Source: Manis javanica (taxonomy: Eukaryota; Chordata; Mammalia; Pholidota; Manidae). Taken from it: DNA of 64,000 bases. Below, one piece after another: positions 22,965-35,330 of this stretch (the stretch's first letter is position 1; each line of letters begins with the position of its first letter). The stretch spans positions 136,949,213 through 137,013,212 of the forward strand of contig NC_133174.1 in assembly GCF_040802235.1 (NCBI RefSeq), in the 5' to 3' direction. The notes under the pieces are model-generated. The model searched no databases, was not told the DNA's origin, and saw only the letters and a program-made list of their open reading frames with translations. A program made the position numbers and the translations under genes.

Positions 22965-24547
22965 CTCCTCCGGCAAAAACAACAGCAATAAATGGGCAGG
23001 CACCCCAGGATGATCATGCTGCTCACACTAAGCACAAACATCTGGAACATCTGGATATCCTCTGTTGGGGTAAGTACATCCTGTTACTTTTATGACTTAA
23101 GCAAGAGACGCAAATCTGAGCTCTTTCACAGAGTCTTTATTAAAAAACTATTAGTTAATAAAGTAAAATAAGGGGGTATTCTTATATGACAGGTAAATAT
23201 CACTGCTAGTCTGTAAGTAGCAGGCGTTTATGACATGCTCTTGATTACACATCCTCCAATGGAAGTCTTCATGAAATGATCCTACTGCTTTTGTTATCAG
23301 ATTATTATGATTCATACTATGCATTTCTTCCCATGGCCTAAATGTGTTTTTTTCTCTGGACACATGTTATACACCCTAGAGCACTCAAGGAGTGAATTTA
23401 TCTATGAATAGTTAACTTGATGAAGGAATGGCTTCTTAACTGTTTATTTCCAAATTATAAAACATTAAATTAAACCAGAATTCAAAAATTTGCAGGTGAA
23501 TAAGCATATTTTATTCTTATATCAGTTTGGAAATACATTCTAATATGATGGGGGAATTGTAAGTCATGGTTCAATTTTTACCTCTACAAGAACCAAATGT
23601 GTCTTCACACATACGTAAAGACTACACTGATGAATGAATTATAAATACCACGTGACAGTGTTAACATGGTAATACTATATTCATGATCAGGTTTCAGTTT
23701 CCATTTTTAATACTAGATGCTCATCACAGAGCTGTAAATCGAATAGGGACTTTATTAACCTAAGGCATTGTTTTCATGCATCCTTTTGTCATATTTGTTA
23801 GTGTTTAATCATATCAAATAAGTCTATCATGGAACCAACCGGTAATAGGTCCCCACTATCCAAATGGAGGAGCCAAAACAGATGGTCTAGTTCTCAAAAA
23901 TTTGTGGAGGAAAAAAGTTTTAAGAACCTAATTCAAAAACAATAGAAAAAAAGAGAAACTAATAAAGAGACTTTAAGAAGAAACATTCAAGTCTACAGTC
24001 ACATACTGACACACTGAAGACAAATTAAATAGGAAGAATTCTCCTCAGGAAGAGAAGATGGGATAAGTAGAAGATGAGATAAGGCATGCCCAATGCTGTC
24101 TTCTCCCAGGCGTTGAGAATTACATTTCACAGGGCCTGGAATCTTTGGGACAAGAGAGATGATAACTAAAGCAAGAGAAAAGAGACTAATTTCAAATCGC
24201 CAAAGTTACATTTAAGGGCTAAGCAAAAACTGCTCATGAATAGAGGCCTAAGCACATCAGGACTTCCTACAGGCAGTATTGCTGTAGGGCTGGTGGCCCC
24301 CTTGAAGCGGTAACCTGGGAGATACGAATTTAAACTTAAGCCACTGTGAGCTGTTTTTCAGATTTTCTTAAATAGAACGATAAGAAATGTAAGAGGATGA
24401 ACTTACCATCTTTTAAAGGGGCAAAACATCTGAAGCTGCTGGTCTGGGATGATGAATAACAGCATTTCTCTCTCAAACAGTCACTCTTATTAAGATCTTT
24501 TCTCTCCCTGCAAGGTTTCGCCGCCTGACTCCCCTTTGGAATGCATG
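22965..24547 (-). CDS. FMR1NB: FMR1NB-like gene, two internal coding exons
   Basis: Two minus-strand exons join in phase. Exon A (24547 down to 24407; acceptor TTTCCAAAAG, donor GTAAGT) encodes a trefoil-like cysteine segment: CIPKGSQAAKPC, then NKSDCLREKCCYSSSQTSSF and RCFAPLKD. Exon B (23061 down to 22965; acceptor CCCCAACAG, donor GTAGG) continues DIQMFQMF with a hydrophobic membrane segment, VSSMIILGCLPIYCCCFCRR. Both match FMR1NB, a testis-restricted membrane protein next to FMR1 in humans, with cysteine spacing and the LPIYC motif kept. Both frames are open and all four splice borders are canonical, so this may be a live gene. The first (transmembrane) and last (basic tail) exons were not found. 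An L1 lies 260 bases upstream of exon A, inside the expected preceding intron. Confidence 0.8.
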
Positions 24548-24807
24548 CTTTTGGAAACAAAATCCAAGAAAGAGAATCAGCACAGTTAATAAGAACTTTC
24601 CCTAATGAAATAATTACTGCAGGACAGAAAAAAAAAGAAAGAAAACCATTTAACTTGGGCACACTTAAGAGATTGAATGGCGTATACAAATAGTGATGAA
24701 TGCTGAAAAAGTAAGAGCTAAGCAAAAAATTACCAGAAAGTTATTTAACATAACATTTTCAATTCTAGATGAACTGCAGAAAAATATAAATTGTTAACAG
24801 ATCACTG

Positions 24808-26705
24808 GTAAGTTAGTTTTAAGTGAAGGGATGGAAAACGATATTTCATGAAACTAATAGGGAGAAAAAAGCTTGTGTTGCAGTGCTTGTATCAGACAAA
24901 ATAGACTTCAAAACAAAGAAAGTCACAAAAGACAAAGAAGCACGTGACATAGTGATAAAGGGGTCAATCCTACAAGAGGATCTAACTGTTAGAAATATCT
25001 GTGCACCCAACACAGGAGCACCTACATATGTGAAACAAACACCAACAGAATTAAAGGGGGAAATAGAATGCAGTGCATTCATTTTTGGAGACTTCAACAC
25101 ACCACTCACACCGAAACACAGATCAACCGGACAGAAAATAAGTAAGGAGACATAGGCACTGAGCGACACATTAGAACAGATGGACCAAACAGACTTCTAC
25201 AGAACTGTACACCCAAAAGGACCAGGATACACATTCTTCTCAAGTGCACATGGAACATTTTCCAGCATAGACCACATACTAGGCCACAAAAAGAGCCTCA
25301 GTAAATTCAAAAAGACTGAAATTCTACCAACCAACTTCTCAGACCACAAAGGTATAAAACTAGAAATAAATTGTACAAAGAAAGCAAAAAGGCTCACAAT
25401 CATGTGGAGGCTTAACAACATGCTCATAAATAATCAACAGATCAACAACTAAATTAAAATAGAGCTCAAACAATATACGGAAATAAATGACAACAACAAC
25501 ACACAGACCCAACTTCTGTGGGACGCAGTGAAAGCAGTTTTAAGAGGAAAGTATATAGCAATCCAGGCATATTTAAAGAAGGAAGAACAATCTCAGATGA
25601 ATAGTCCAAAGTCACAATTATCGAAATTGGAAAAAGAAGAACAAATGAGGCCTAAAGTCAGCAGAAGGAGGGACATAATAAAGATCAGAGGAGAAATAAA
25701 CAAAATTGAGAAGAATAAAACAATAGAAAAAAAATCAATGAAACCAAGAGCTGGTTCTTTGAGAAAATAAAATAGATAAGCCTCTAGCCAGATACTAAGA
25801 GAAACAGAGAATCAACACACATCAACAGAATCAGAAAAGAGAAAGGAAAAAACACAATGGACCCCACAGAAATACAAAGAATTATTATAGAGAATACTAT
25901 GAAAACCTATATGCTAACAAGATGGAAAACCTAGAAGAAATAGACAACTTCCAAGAAAAATACAACCTTCCAAGACTGACCAAGGAAGAAACACAAAATC
26001 TGAACAGAACAATTACCAGCAACAAAATTGAAGCGGTAATCAAAAAACTACCCAAGAACAAAACCCCGGGGCCGGACGGATTTACCTCAGAATTTTATCA
26101 GACACACAGAGAAGACATAATACCCATCCTCCTTAAAGTGTTCCAAAAAATAGAAGAGGAGGGAATACTCCCAAACTCATTCTATGAAGCCAACATCACC
26201 CTAATACCAAAACCAGGCAAAGACCCCACCAAAAAAGAAAATTACAGACCAATATTCCTGATGAACATAGATGCAAAAATACTCAACAAAATATTAGCAA
26301 ACCGAGTTCAAAAATACATTAAAAGGATCATACACCATGACCAAGTGGGATTCATCCCAGGGATGCAAGGATGGTACAACATTCGAAAATCCATCAATAT
26401 TATCCATACCATCAATAGAACAAAAAGGTATTCTACAGTATGGCAGAATATATTCATAAATGACAGATCCGATAAGGGTTGACATCCAGAATATATAAAG
26501 AGCTCATGCACCTCAACAGACAAAAAGCAAATAATCCAATTAAAAAATGGGCAGAGGAACTGACCAGACAGCTCTCCAAAGAAGAAATTCAGACGGCCAA
26601 CAGACACATGAAAAGATGCTCCACATCACTAGTTATCAGAGAAATGCAAATTAAAACCACAATGAGATATCACCTCACAGCAGTAAGGATGGCTACCATC
26701 CAAAA
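24808..26705 (+). mobile_element. LINE-1 fragment with ORF2 endonuclease and partial RT
   Basis: Sense L1 ORF2: endonuclease domain pieces at 24823-25452 (IFGDFNTPLT; SSIDHILGHKKSLSKF; NFSDHKGIKLEIN), interrupted by stops. The linker follows, then the RT N-terminal half at 25922-26420 ([53 protein letters not shown]). At about 26420 it jumps to the distal ORF2 region ([11 protein letters not shown], then [15 protein letters not shown]) and ends near 26705. The catalytic RT box is deleted. It is an insertion in the FMR1NB-like gene region, opposite to that gene's strand. Confidence 0.92.
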
Positions 26706-26718
26706 GGGAGGGAAGACA

Positions 26719-26811
26719 GGGAGGGAAGGCGTGTCTGGGGTCACTGAGGGAGGGAAGGCGTGTCTGGGGTCACTGAGGGAAGGCCTTTGGGGTCACTGAG
26801 GGAGGGAAGCT
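26719..26811. repeat. Short G-rich tandem repeat, unit about 31 bp
   Basis: Consecutive copies of GGAAGGCGTGTCTGGGGTCA with CTGAGGGAGG spacers: two full units, then a shortened one (GGAAGGCCTTTGGGGTCACT) and a partial. It begins exactly where the L1 homology stops. Confidence 0.85.
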
Positions 26812-27977
26812 GGGGTACCCAGAGCAGGCAGGCTCTAGGTGGCCAAACATCTGCTGGTCTGTTTGGAACACTCAGACGTGGAAGAACATGAGGTGGGTGC
26901 CAACGGGTCTCTGATAAAATAGGACTGAGCCTGCGGTGAAGCACCCAATATATACCGCAGGACAATATATGCCGAAGCCCAGAATCCAGTGCTGAAAAGG
27001 GAAGGTGCCAGAGAGGACCAAATCAGGAAGCGGGAGGCCAGAAACTCGAGGGAGCAGAAGCCAAACTACCCCGCCACAGGGAGGAAACTGGGCTCCGGGA
27101 TGGAGGCAGGCCGCCAAGGGGCAGGGGGGCTGGAGCCGAGTGTCTGGGACAGCTGATTGGAAAGGGCCAATGCAGGTGGTCCCCAGGCCAGCACGTCTCG
27201 GGCAGTGAGAAGAGGTTCTATGGGGAGGAAATGGCACTAAAGACAAGCGCATTGTGATCTACAGAGGGACGAGATCTGGAGGCAAGCAGAGCTCAAGGGG
27301 AGCGTGCCAAGCGCAGCAGAGGCGCGGGGCCACCCGAGCACACGTCGGCACTGGGGGCCACCATGGGTCTGAGTGGCTGTGGCTACCACCGAGGTCGAGG
27401 AGCTGCAGGAGCTCTCCCGCACTGCTCAGCACAGCCTGACTCTGTGGACAACGTGACCCCAGGGGCAAGACTACAGGACTCTCTGTTTGGGCCCAACTCT
27501 GGTGTGAGCAGCACCGACCAAGCAGCAGGAGCAGATGAGCCGATGGAAGAAACCAAGTGGGGTGGCTTGGTGTGGGAGGGGAACGCGGGGAGAACGGGCG
27601 AGACTAGGATGACCCGCCCGTTGAGACCACCACCCCCGGGAGGCACAGGCCCCCAGGGACCCAACCGCCGTGGGCGGACTTGGTGGAGGCCACACTAGGA
27701 CTAAACAGGGCCTGGCCCTTGAGCAAAGCAGAGAAGCCAGCAACAGGCCTCCCCCGCCTCTAGGGGTGGGAGTGGGCACGGGATCATGGATTCCCAGCCC
27801 AGCTGGGGCCCGGCCTGTGAATGAAAATGGGTGCCTGGCAGCACATGGGAGCCCCCTCTGGGAACGCCAACCACACCGCTCCAGGCTTCTCCCAAAGACT
27901 GAAGTGGGGCACCCCACACCCATCCCCTCCCCCACTCAGGGCCAGGGCTCCTCTACAGGCCGGCCGGGAGCCACCTT
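26812..27977. other. GC-rich non-coding stretch upstream of the HSFX-like copy
   Basis: Several open frames exist because of base composition. None matches the HSFX N-terminus convincingly, though a diverged 5' part of that pseudogene could lie here. Confidence 0.4.
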
Positions 27978-28900
27978 TGTGACATCGTGTGGCAGCCAGA
28001 GGATGATGACCTAAGCAGTGGGTTGCCCCCCTACCAAGACCTCTTCCAGAGGGAGATCCTTCACCCGACTGGCTCAGACAGAATTTTTGAAACGGACAGC
28101 CTGACGACTTCCATCCGCCCAATGAACCTGTATGGATTCAGCAAAATATGCCCTGACGACCCTTGCGCGTGCTCTCCAGGGAACAAGAGGATGATGGTAA
28201 AGCAGAAGGTCCTTCCGTTCCCCGTGTTGTGTCACTCCCACCCCTCCTGAGTAGACCCAGGGGACCGTCACACGCAGAGGGTTTAGCTCCCAAGGGTGAC
28301 TTTTTTTCCTCGTGAGACATTACTTACCGAGAGATGAGATGGTATGGATGGATCCTCAGGTTACACTACAGCCCCTTAGAGACAACCTGCAGGTGTGACC
28401 ACAGGCTGAGGCCAGTTAACCCCAACTAGCGACAGTAACACCTTAACCGCTGCATTGCCGATCTTCAGCACACTCAGGCCGTAAAGCCTAATCCAACTTG
28501 CCAGCAGTTTAAAAAAGATGTCTTCTCCAGAGTGAAATGAGACCATTTGGACCGGGAGTGTGGGGGAGGTGGTGGCGTGGGGGTGGGGGGAAGGATGGGG
28601 GGAAGGTGGTGGTGGGGGGAGGCGGGGAGGGTGGACAGAGGCCGGGGGCGGGTGGGGAAGGAGGGAGTGGAGGGAGGGGATGGGGGAAGAAGGAACAGTC
28701 TCTCCTGGAATGACTGAAATGATTTTGTTCCAGATCTAGTGCAACTCCAACTTTCAGAGAGACAAGCCTCTGCTGGTGGAGAATATGGTCCAGAGAAGAG
28801 GTTACCTGAGGAGCGCCACCCAGCCGGGGAGATGCGCCACAGCTCCAGAAAAGCCGGTAGCCACTGTAAGAAGCTGCCTGTGCGTCTGCGGCAGGGAGTC
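27978..28900 (+). pseudogene. HSFX1: HSFX-like heat-shock-factor pseudogene, plus-strand copy
   Basis: The first block contains the second half of an HSF DNA-binding domain: DLFQREIL at 28035-28061, RIFETD, and the HSF signature MNLYGFSK at 28122-28145. Upstream, where the family has IWWD, this copy has a diverged IVWQPEDDD. The second block starts at 28734 after a good acceptor (TTTGTTCCAG) and reads CNSNFQRDKPLLVENMVQRR, matching the FQRDSPHLLV..KRR stretch of HSFX. A TAG at 28737-28739 replaces a conserved tyrosine just inside this exon. HSFX genes are X-linked, testis-expressed relatives of HSFY. The nonsense codon and erosion point to a pseudogene. HSFX1 is given for the family only; the exact paralogue is unresolved. 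Confidence 0.78.
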
Positions 28901-30930
<2,030 letters not shown>

Positions 30931-31739
30931 TTACCTCTGTAAGCCCAGGGCTGCCTGGGGGACAACGTGCTCACTCAACTCAAGCTACCCCCTCCAGGAG
31001 ACTGACGCAGTATCACCAAGCGGGCACGGAGGAGCCAACAGGCTGTCTCCCAGTCAGCATTTCCCACGAGCTAAACGCTGCTCGGGGAGCTCTGGGCGAG
31101 GCCACAGGAGGCAGAGAAGCCACGACTAGAGGGCCTCGTCCTGCACGACCCCACCCAAGTCACGGGCAGGCCCCAGTGACACTGCTGAGGGAGGGTGGCA
31201 GGTACCAAGGGGCCCCTGCAAGGGACAGGCAGCCGAATGTCATCTTCCCACAGCCCCTCGGACCTCTCACGGCCTGCGGAAGCACAGAACCGTGGATGTC
31301 AACGAGCATCGTCCAGCAGCCCTCCAAGCTCACGGCCCATGGGCCTGACCTCTCCCCAACGTCCCCCGGGTGCCCGAAACCCCAGTGACCAGGATGCTGG
31401 GCGAGTGGAGATGGTTGCCTCATCTCTTCCAGTGCCACACAGTCAGCTGACAGGAAGGGAGGGGGTGCATCACTGGGGGGGACTCATCCAGCAGATGGAG
31501 TCTCTGGGGAGCTTGGGAAGGTGGGTGGGGACAGTGAGAGAAAGGCACGGGCCCCAGAAGGCATGTGTTGTCTTTGAGGACCAAGTTCACTGAGCCCCAG
31601 GGCAGCTCAGAGGATGGACGGAGGGCCCCTTGTTTTCACAGCCCAGGGCACCGGCTCTAGCCCTCTCCCAGCACAGACAGCCACGGGGACAAAGACACCC
31701 ACTCCCTGAGCCTGTGCCTCCAGAGGCCTCCAGCGTCTG

Positions 31740-32640
31740 CCTCATTGTCTAAACCTCCACGCAACAGTCCTCAGCAGAGCTGTCTACGCTTGCAGCCTCT
31801 CCCTCCTCTCCACGCACTGTCACCCCCAACTCCGCTAGTACACCCATCACCACAGGCACCAGTGACCCGCCCCACACCTGCTGTCTCCTCCTCTCACTCA
31901 CCGCTCGGCAGCCCCGACACCGCTGACTGCCCCTCCTGCCCTTCCTCCCAGGTTTCCGTGTCGCACGCTTGCCTGCTCTGCGTACCTCCACATGGGCCAC
32001 AGCTGCTCGGCCTCAACTTCCATGGGCAGCACAGACTCAGGTCCCCAAATCCACTTCCCTTCCACAAGTGCCTTTGCCAACAACCTGGTTGTTCTTGTCC
32101 CGGACCTAGCGGCCGCCCGTGCTCCCTTTCCTGCACCCACCACTCACGTCACATGGCTGCTATCTCCACAGCCTATCCTGAACCTGACCCCTTTCCCTCG
32201 TCTCCACGGCCCACTCTTGGTCCGAGTCTGCAGAGTCCCACTGCCCTCTCCTGCAGTCTCCCCGACGGCCCCTGCCTCGCAGTGCCCCCACTGTGGCCAG
32301 AGTGGTTCTGGTCCAGGGGCGATGTGATCATGTCGCTCCCTTGCTGAAAGCTTCCAGTGGCTCTGTCCCCAACCAGCACGGACGCACGTCTCACCAGGGC
32401 CCACCGGGCTCCAGGAAATCTGACTCCCCCCCCCCCCACCAACAGCAGCCTGGTGTCCTCTCTCCCTTATTCACCACCCCTCAGCCATCAAGGCCTTCCG
32501 TCCTCCCCCAGAACATCTCGAGTTTGTTCCCATCTCAGGGGCCTTGTAGGTTGTTCTGCATTGCACTGTACTCATGTTCTGCCCCCACGCACACCCCAGC
32601 CCCGCCTTCCATGTATTGAAGTCTCATTCCCCAGTATGTC
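31740..32640 (+). mobile_element. L2-type ancient repeat
   Basis: Pyrimidine-rich sense L2-like DNA with the recognisable phrase GTGATCATGTCGCTCCCTTG, then CTGAAAGCTTCCAGTGGCTC near 32324-32363. Long open frames on the plus strand are low-complexity Ser/Pro translations and not a gene. Confidence 0.5.
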
Positions 32641-32699
32641 CGAACATGATCATATATGGAAAGGAAAGGCATTACCAGAGGTAATCAAGTTAAAATGAG

Positions 32700-32860
32700 A
32701 CCATGAGGGAGGACCTAAAGGTGCCCTCCTGTCTCGGAGGCACAGAGTACCTGCTCTGTGGACTTGGGATGACGCGCTTTCCCACTTGTCTCGGCTTCTT
32801 CATCTGCACAAAGAGGGATCGTGAGAACAGGTCGTTAGGTACAAGACAGCAATGCTGGCT
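32700..32860 (+). mobile_element. MIR-type SINE fragment
   Basis: The MIR core wording is visible though diverged: CTCTGTGGACTTGGGATGA, then CTTCTTCATCTGCACAAAGA. Confidence 0.5.
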
Positions 32861-33249
32861 AATGACCAGAACAGTCTGGTACTCAGCGGGGACTGCAGAC
32901 CACCAGGACCCAGGAGGGGTCCATCTGATGGGAAACACCTCACTTGGCTCACGGTTTGATCCTGCTAATCATGGCAGTGGGTATCCCCCCACCCTCACTG
33001 CCAGGGTCCACAGGGCTGCCAACCAGCAGGCATAGAAAATCATTTCTTGTAAGTTCAAGTGGAGGGTGTCCTTACAGCCCAGCAGACCCGGAGTCCAATA
33101 GGAGAAAACTGTCAAGTCCTCCCACACTGTCCATCGGCCCAGGATTCGGGGACCCTACGAACAATACCGTTCCCCTCAACATCATCCTGGGTGTGCCCAG
33201 CCGGGAGGGGTGCCAAGGGCAACCAGCTGAACACCGCATAGCCAGGGGC

Positions 33250-35330
33250 CTCTTTTGAGGCCACAGACCAAGGGCCATGCGGGAGGCGCTGAGCACAGGA
33301 AGGGCGGCGCACCGGTGCGCGTGGCCCTGCACACTGGCGCTTCTAGGCACAGACGAACGTCGCTGCTCCACGGCCGTGGAAGGATGGCGGGCGCGTGACG
33401 GTGGCGGGGTTGGGGCCAGGGCCGGTGCCGAGAAGGGTGGCCTCCGCCGCTCTGCTGGTGCTCCCAGGCACAGGGTCCGGGAAACCCCAGCCCAGAGGTA
33501 ACCTTGCGCGCGGAGGGCAGAGCTGCTGGCATGCGCCTGGCGGGTTCCGACTTCCTTCGGACGGGCGGGGCGGGTCCCGCCGAGCGAGTGGAGGGCCCGC
33601 TCGGCTGACCAGGCGGCGGCCACATGGCAGGACAGTCCTCCGCCTCCCCGTGGTCTCGTGAGGATGCCCGCGCCAGGACCACCGCCTCCCACGCCCAGGC
33701 AAGGAGACGACGCGCTCCGCGGAGAGAGGACAGAGCGCCCGGCCCGCGTCGTGGCTGCCTCAGCGCCGTTGACACTCCCTCCGCCGCCCGGGCACCGAGC
33801 ACCGGGGGCAGCTGACAGCTGTCCTTCACCCGGATGAGCTAGCGGAGATGGTGACGCCCCTCTTGTGCGCAGACTCGTAAACTCGTACGTACGTACGCAC
33901 GCAAGTGCAGGTGCGCAGCCCTCCCTTACGCAGCCAGGCAGGCTCGCAGCCGGGCAATTAATAGTCACGCGCCCACGTACACGCGCCCGTACGCTCGCAG
34001 GCCCCGTTGCTAACCGGCGTTGTTGGGCTCACTAGGCGCTGAGGCGCGCGGGAGGACCCGGCTGGGTCTGGGGCCCGCAACCGGCGGCCGCGAGCAGAAC
34101 GGGAAGGAGGAAAAGGAACGGGGGCGGGCAGGGCAGGAAGGGGAGTGGAGAGGCCATCGTATGGGTGGAGCTGGGCTGCGGGAAGCTGAACGGGGGTGGA
34201 GCCGCGGGAGGAACTGGGCGAGATGGGGGAGGAGTGGGACGGAGCTGGAGGAGGGGCGGAGCCAAGCTCCGAAACGAGTCGGGCAGAGCTGCAGCCAAGT
34301 AGGTGAGCGAGGAGCGGAGCGTAGGTGGCACAAAGCTGGGGACGAGGAGGTAGGGGAGGAGCAGGGCGTGAATGGGAAAGGGGAAGCAGAGACGGGGCTG
34401 GAACAGGAGCGGGGCGCAGGTTCGGGAGGAGTAGGGTGGATCTGGGGGAAAGCTGGGAGGAGCTGGGCGAGGCGGGGCCGGGGGAAATCGCCGAAAGATA
34501 AGCTGAGGGAAGAGTGTGGTATAGCAGGAGAGGAGCAGCTTGGAACTGGGGGAAAGCAGGGTAGCGACAGTCAGGGAGGAGTGCCGCGGAGCTGCGGGAA
34601 AGAGCTGTGGTAGAGGGAGGAGCCCAGTCGAGCCAGGAAAACGCAGGTGAGCGGCAGCTGACTATGGGGTGGGCGGGGCTGGGGAGCGCGTGGCGCCGCT
34701 GGGGAGGAGCTGGTTCGGGGTTGGCCCACGGGAGGAACGGGGTGGGGCTTGGGGCGGTGCCTGGGGGACGGTCTGGGCAGGGGTGGAGCCAATGGGCGTG
34801 CGGGGCCGGGCTAGGGAGGGGCTGGTCTGGGTACGACGGTCGCCTAGTGGTGCTTGGGAGCGTGAGCTGGGGGAAAAGCCGGCTGGAGCTGGGGAAAAGC
34901 GTTGGCAGGATGAGCTGGCGGAGTGCGTCGTGGCTCGAGAGGAGTTGAGTGGGTGTGGAGCCAAGGGAGGAGCAGGGCGAGGCTTGGAGTGGCTGGGCGG
35001 AGGTGGAGGCAGTGGAGGAGCCGGGCGGGGCTCGGGAAGCGGGCTGGGGCGAGCTTGGGGGCTGCAGGCCGGGCCGGACGGGGAGGGCCGGGGAGGGGCA
35101 GCGCGGAGGGAGTCGGGGGGGTGGAGCCCTGGAGCCTGGGACCAGCGCGGCGGGTGGGCTAGACCCGCCCAAGGGCTGAGGCCCGCAAGTGCCCTATTTC
35201 CTCGTAGGATGTAGGCGTCCAGCTCGCTCCGCACCGGTAGGCAGCGAAGTGGCAGACCCGTCGTCCTCAGAGACCTAAACCGACCCTCAGGATGGAGCCC
35301 GGAGGACACGCAGGCAGGGAGAGGGCGGGA
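33250..35330. promoter_or_regulatory. Large CpG island with GC-skewed repeat half
   Basis: About 2 kb are dense in CpG. From 33250 to 34020 the sequence is mixed GC. From about 34020 to 35160 the plus strand is strongly G-rich, with irregularly repeated words such as GGAGCTGGGCGAGGCGGGGC, GGGGTGGAGC and GAGGAGCTGG. Position and orientation suit a promoter for the EOLA gene on the minus strand, but no first exon could be fixed. Long open frames here (404 codons on minus, 197 and 181 on plus) come from lack of A/T, and their translations are low-complexity. Confidence 0.7.
33884..33903. repeat. Alternating CGTACG tract
   Basis: A short alternating purine-pyrimidine stretch (CGTACGTACGTACGCACGCA) inside the CpG island. 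Such tracts can adopt Z-DNA; no function is evident. Confidence 0.6.

Noticed and set aside
26872-27252. Minus-strand frame with a hydrophobic stretch as the FMR1NB first exon
   Set aside because: It lies in a plausible place, but the sequence does not align with the known transmembrane exon beyond hydrophobicity.
33072-33968. 298-codon minus-strand frame reaching into the CpG island
   Set aside because: Compositional openness; no domain or exon resemblance, including no match to the EOLA ASCH exon.
33958-35172. 404-codon minus-strand open frame and other long frames in the CpG island
   Set aside because: Open because the DNA lacks A/T-rich stops; the translation is a Pro/Ser/Arg low-complexity string with no family resemblance and no splice logic.
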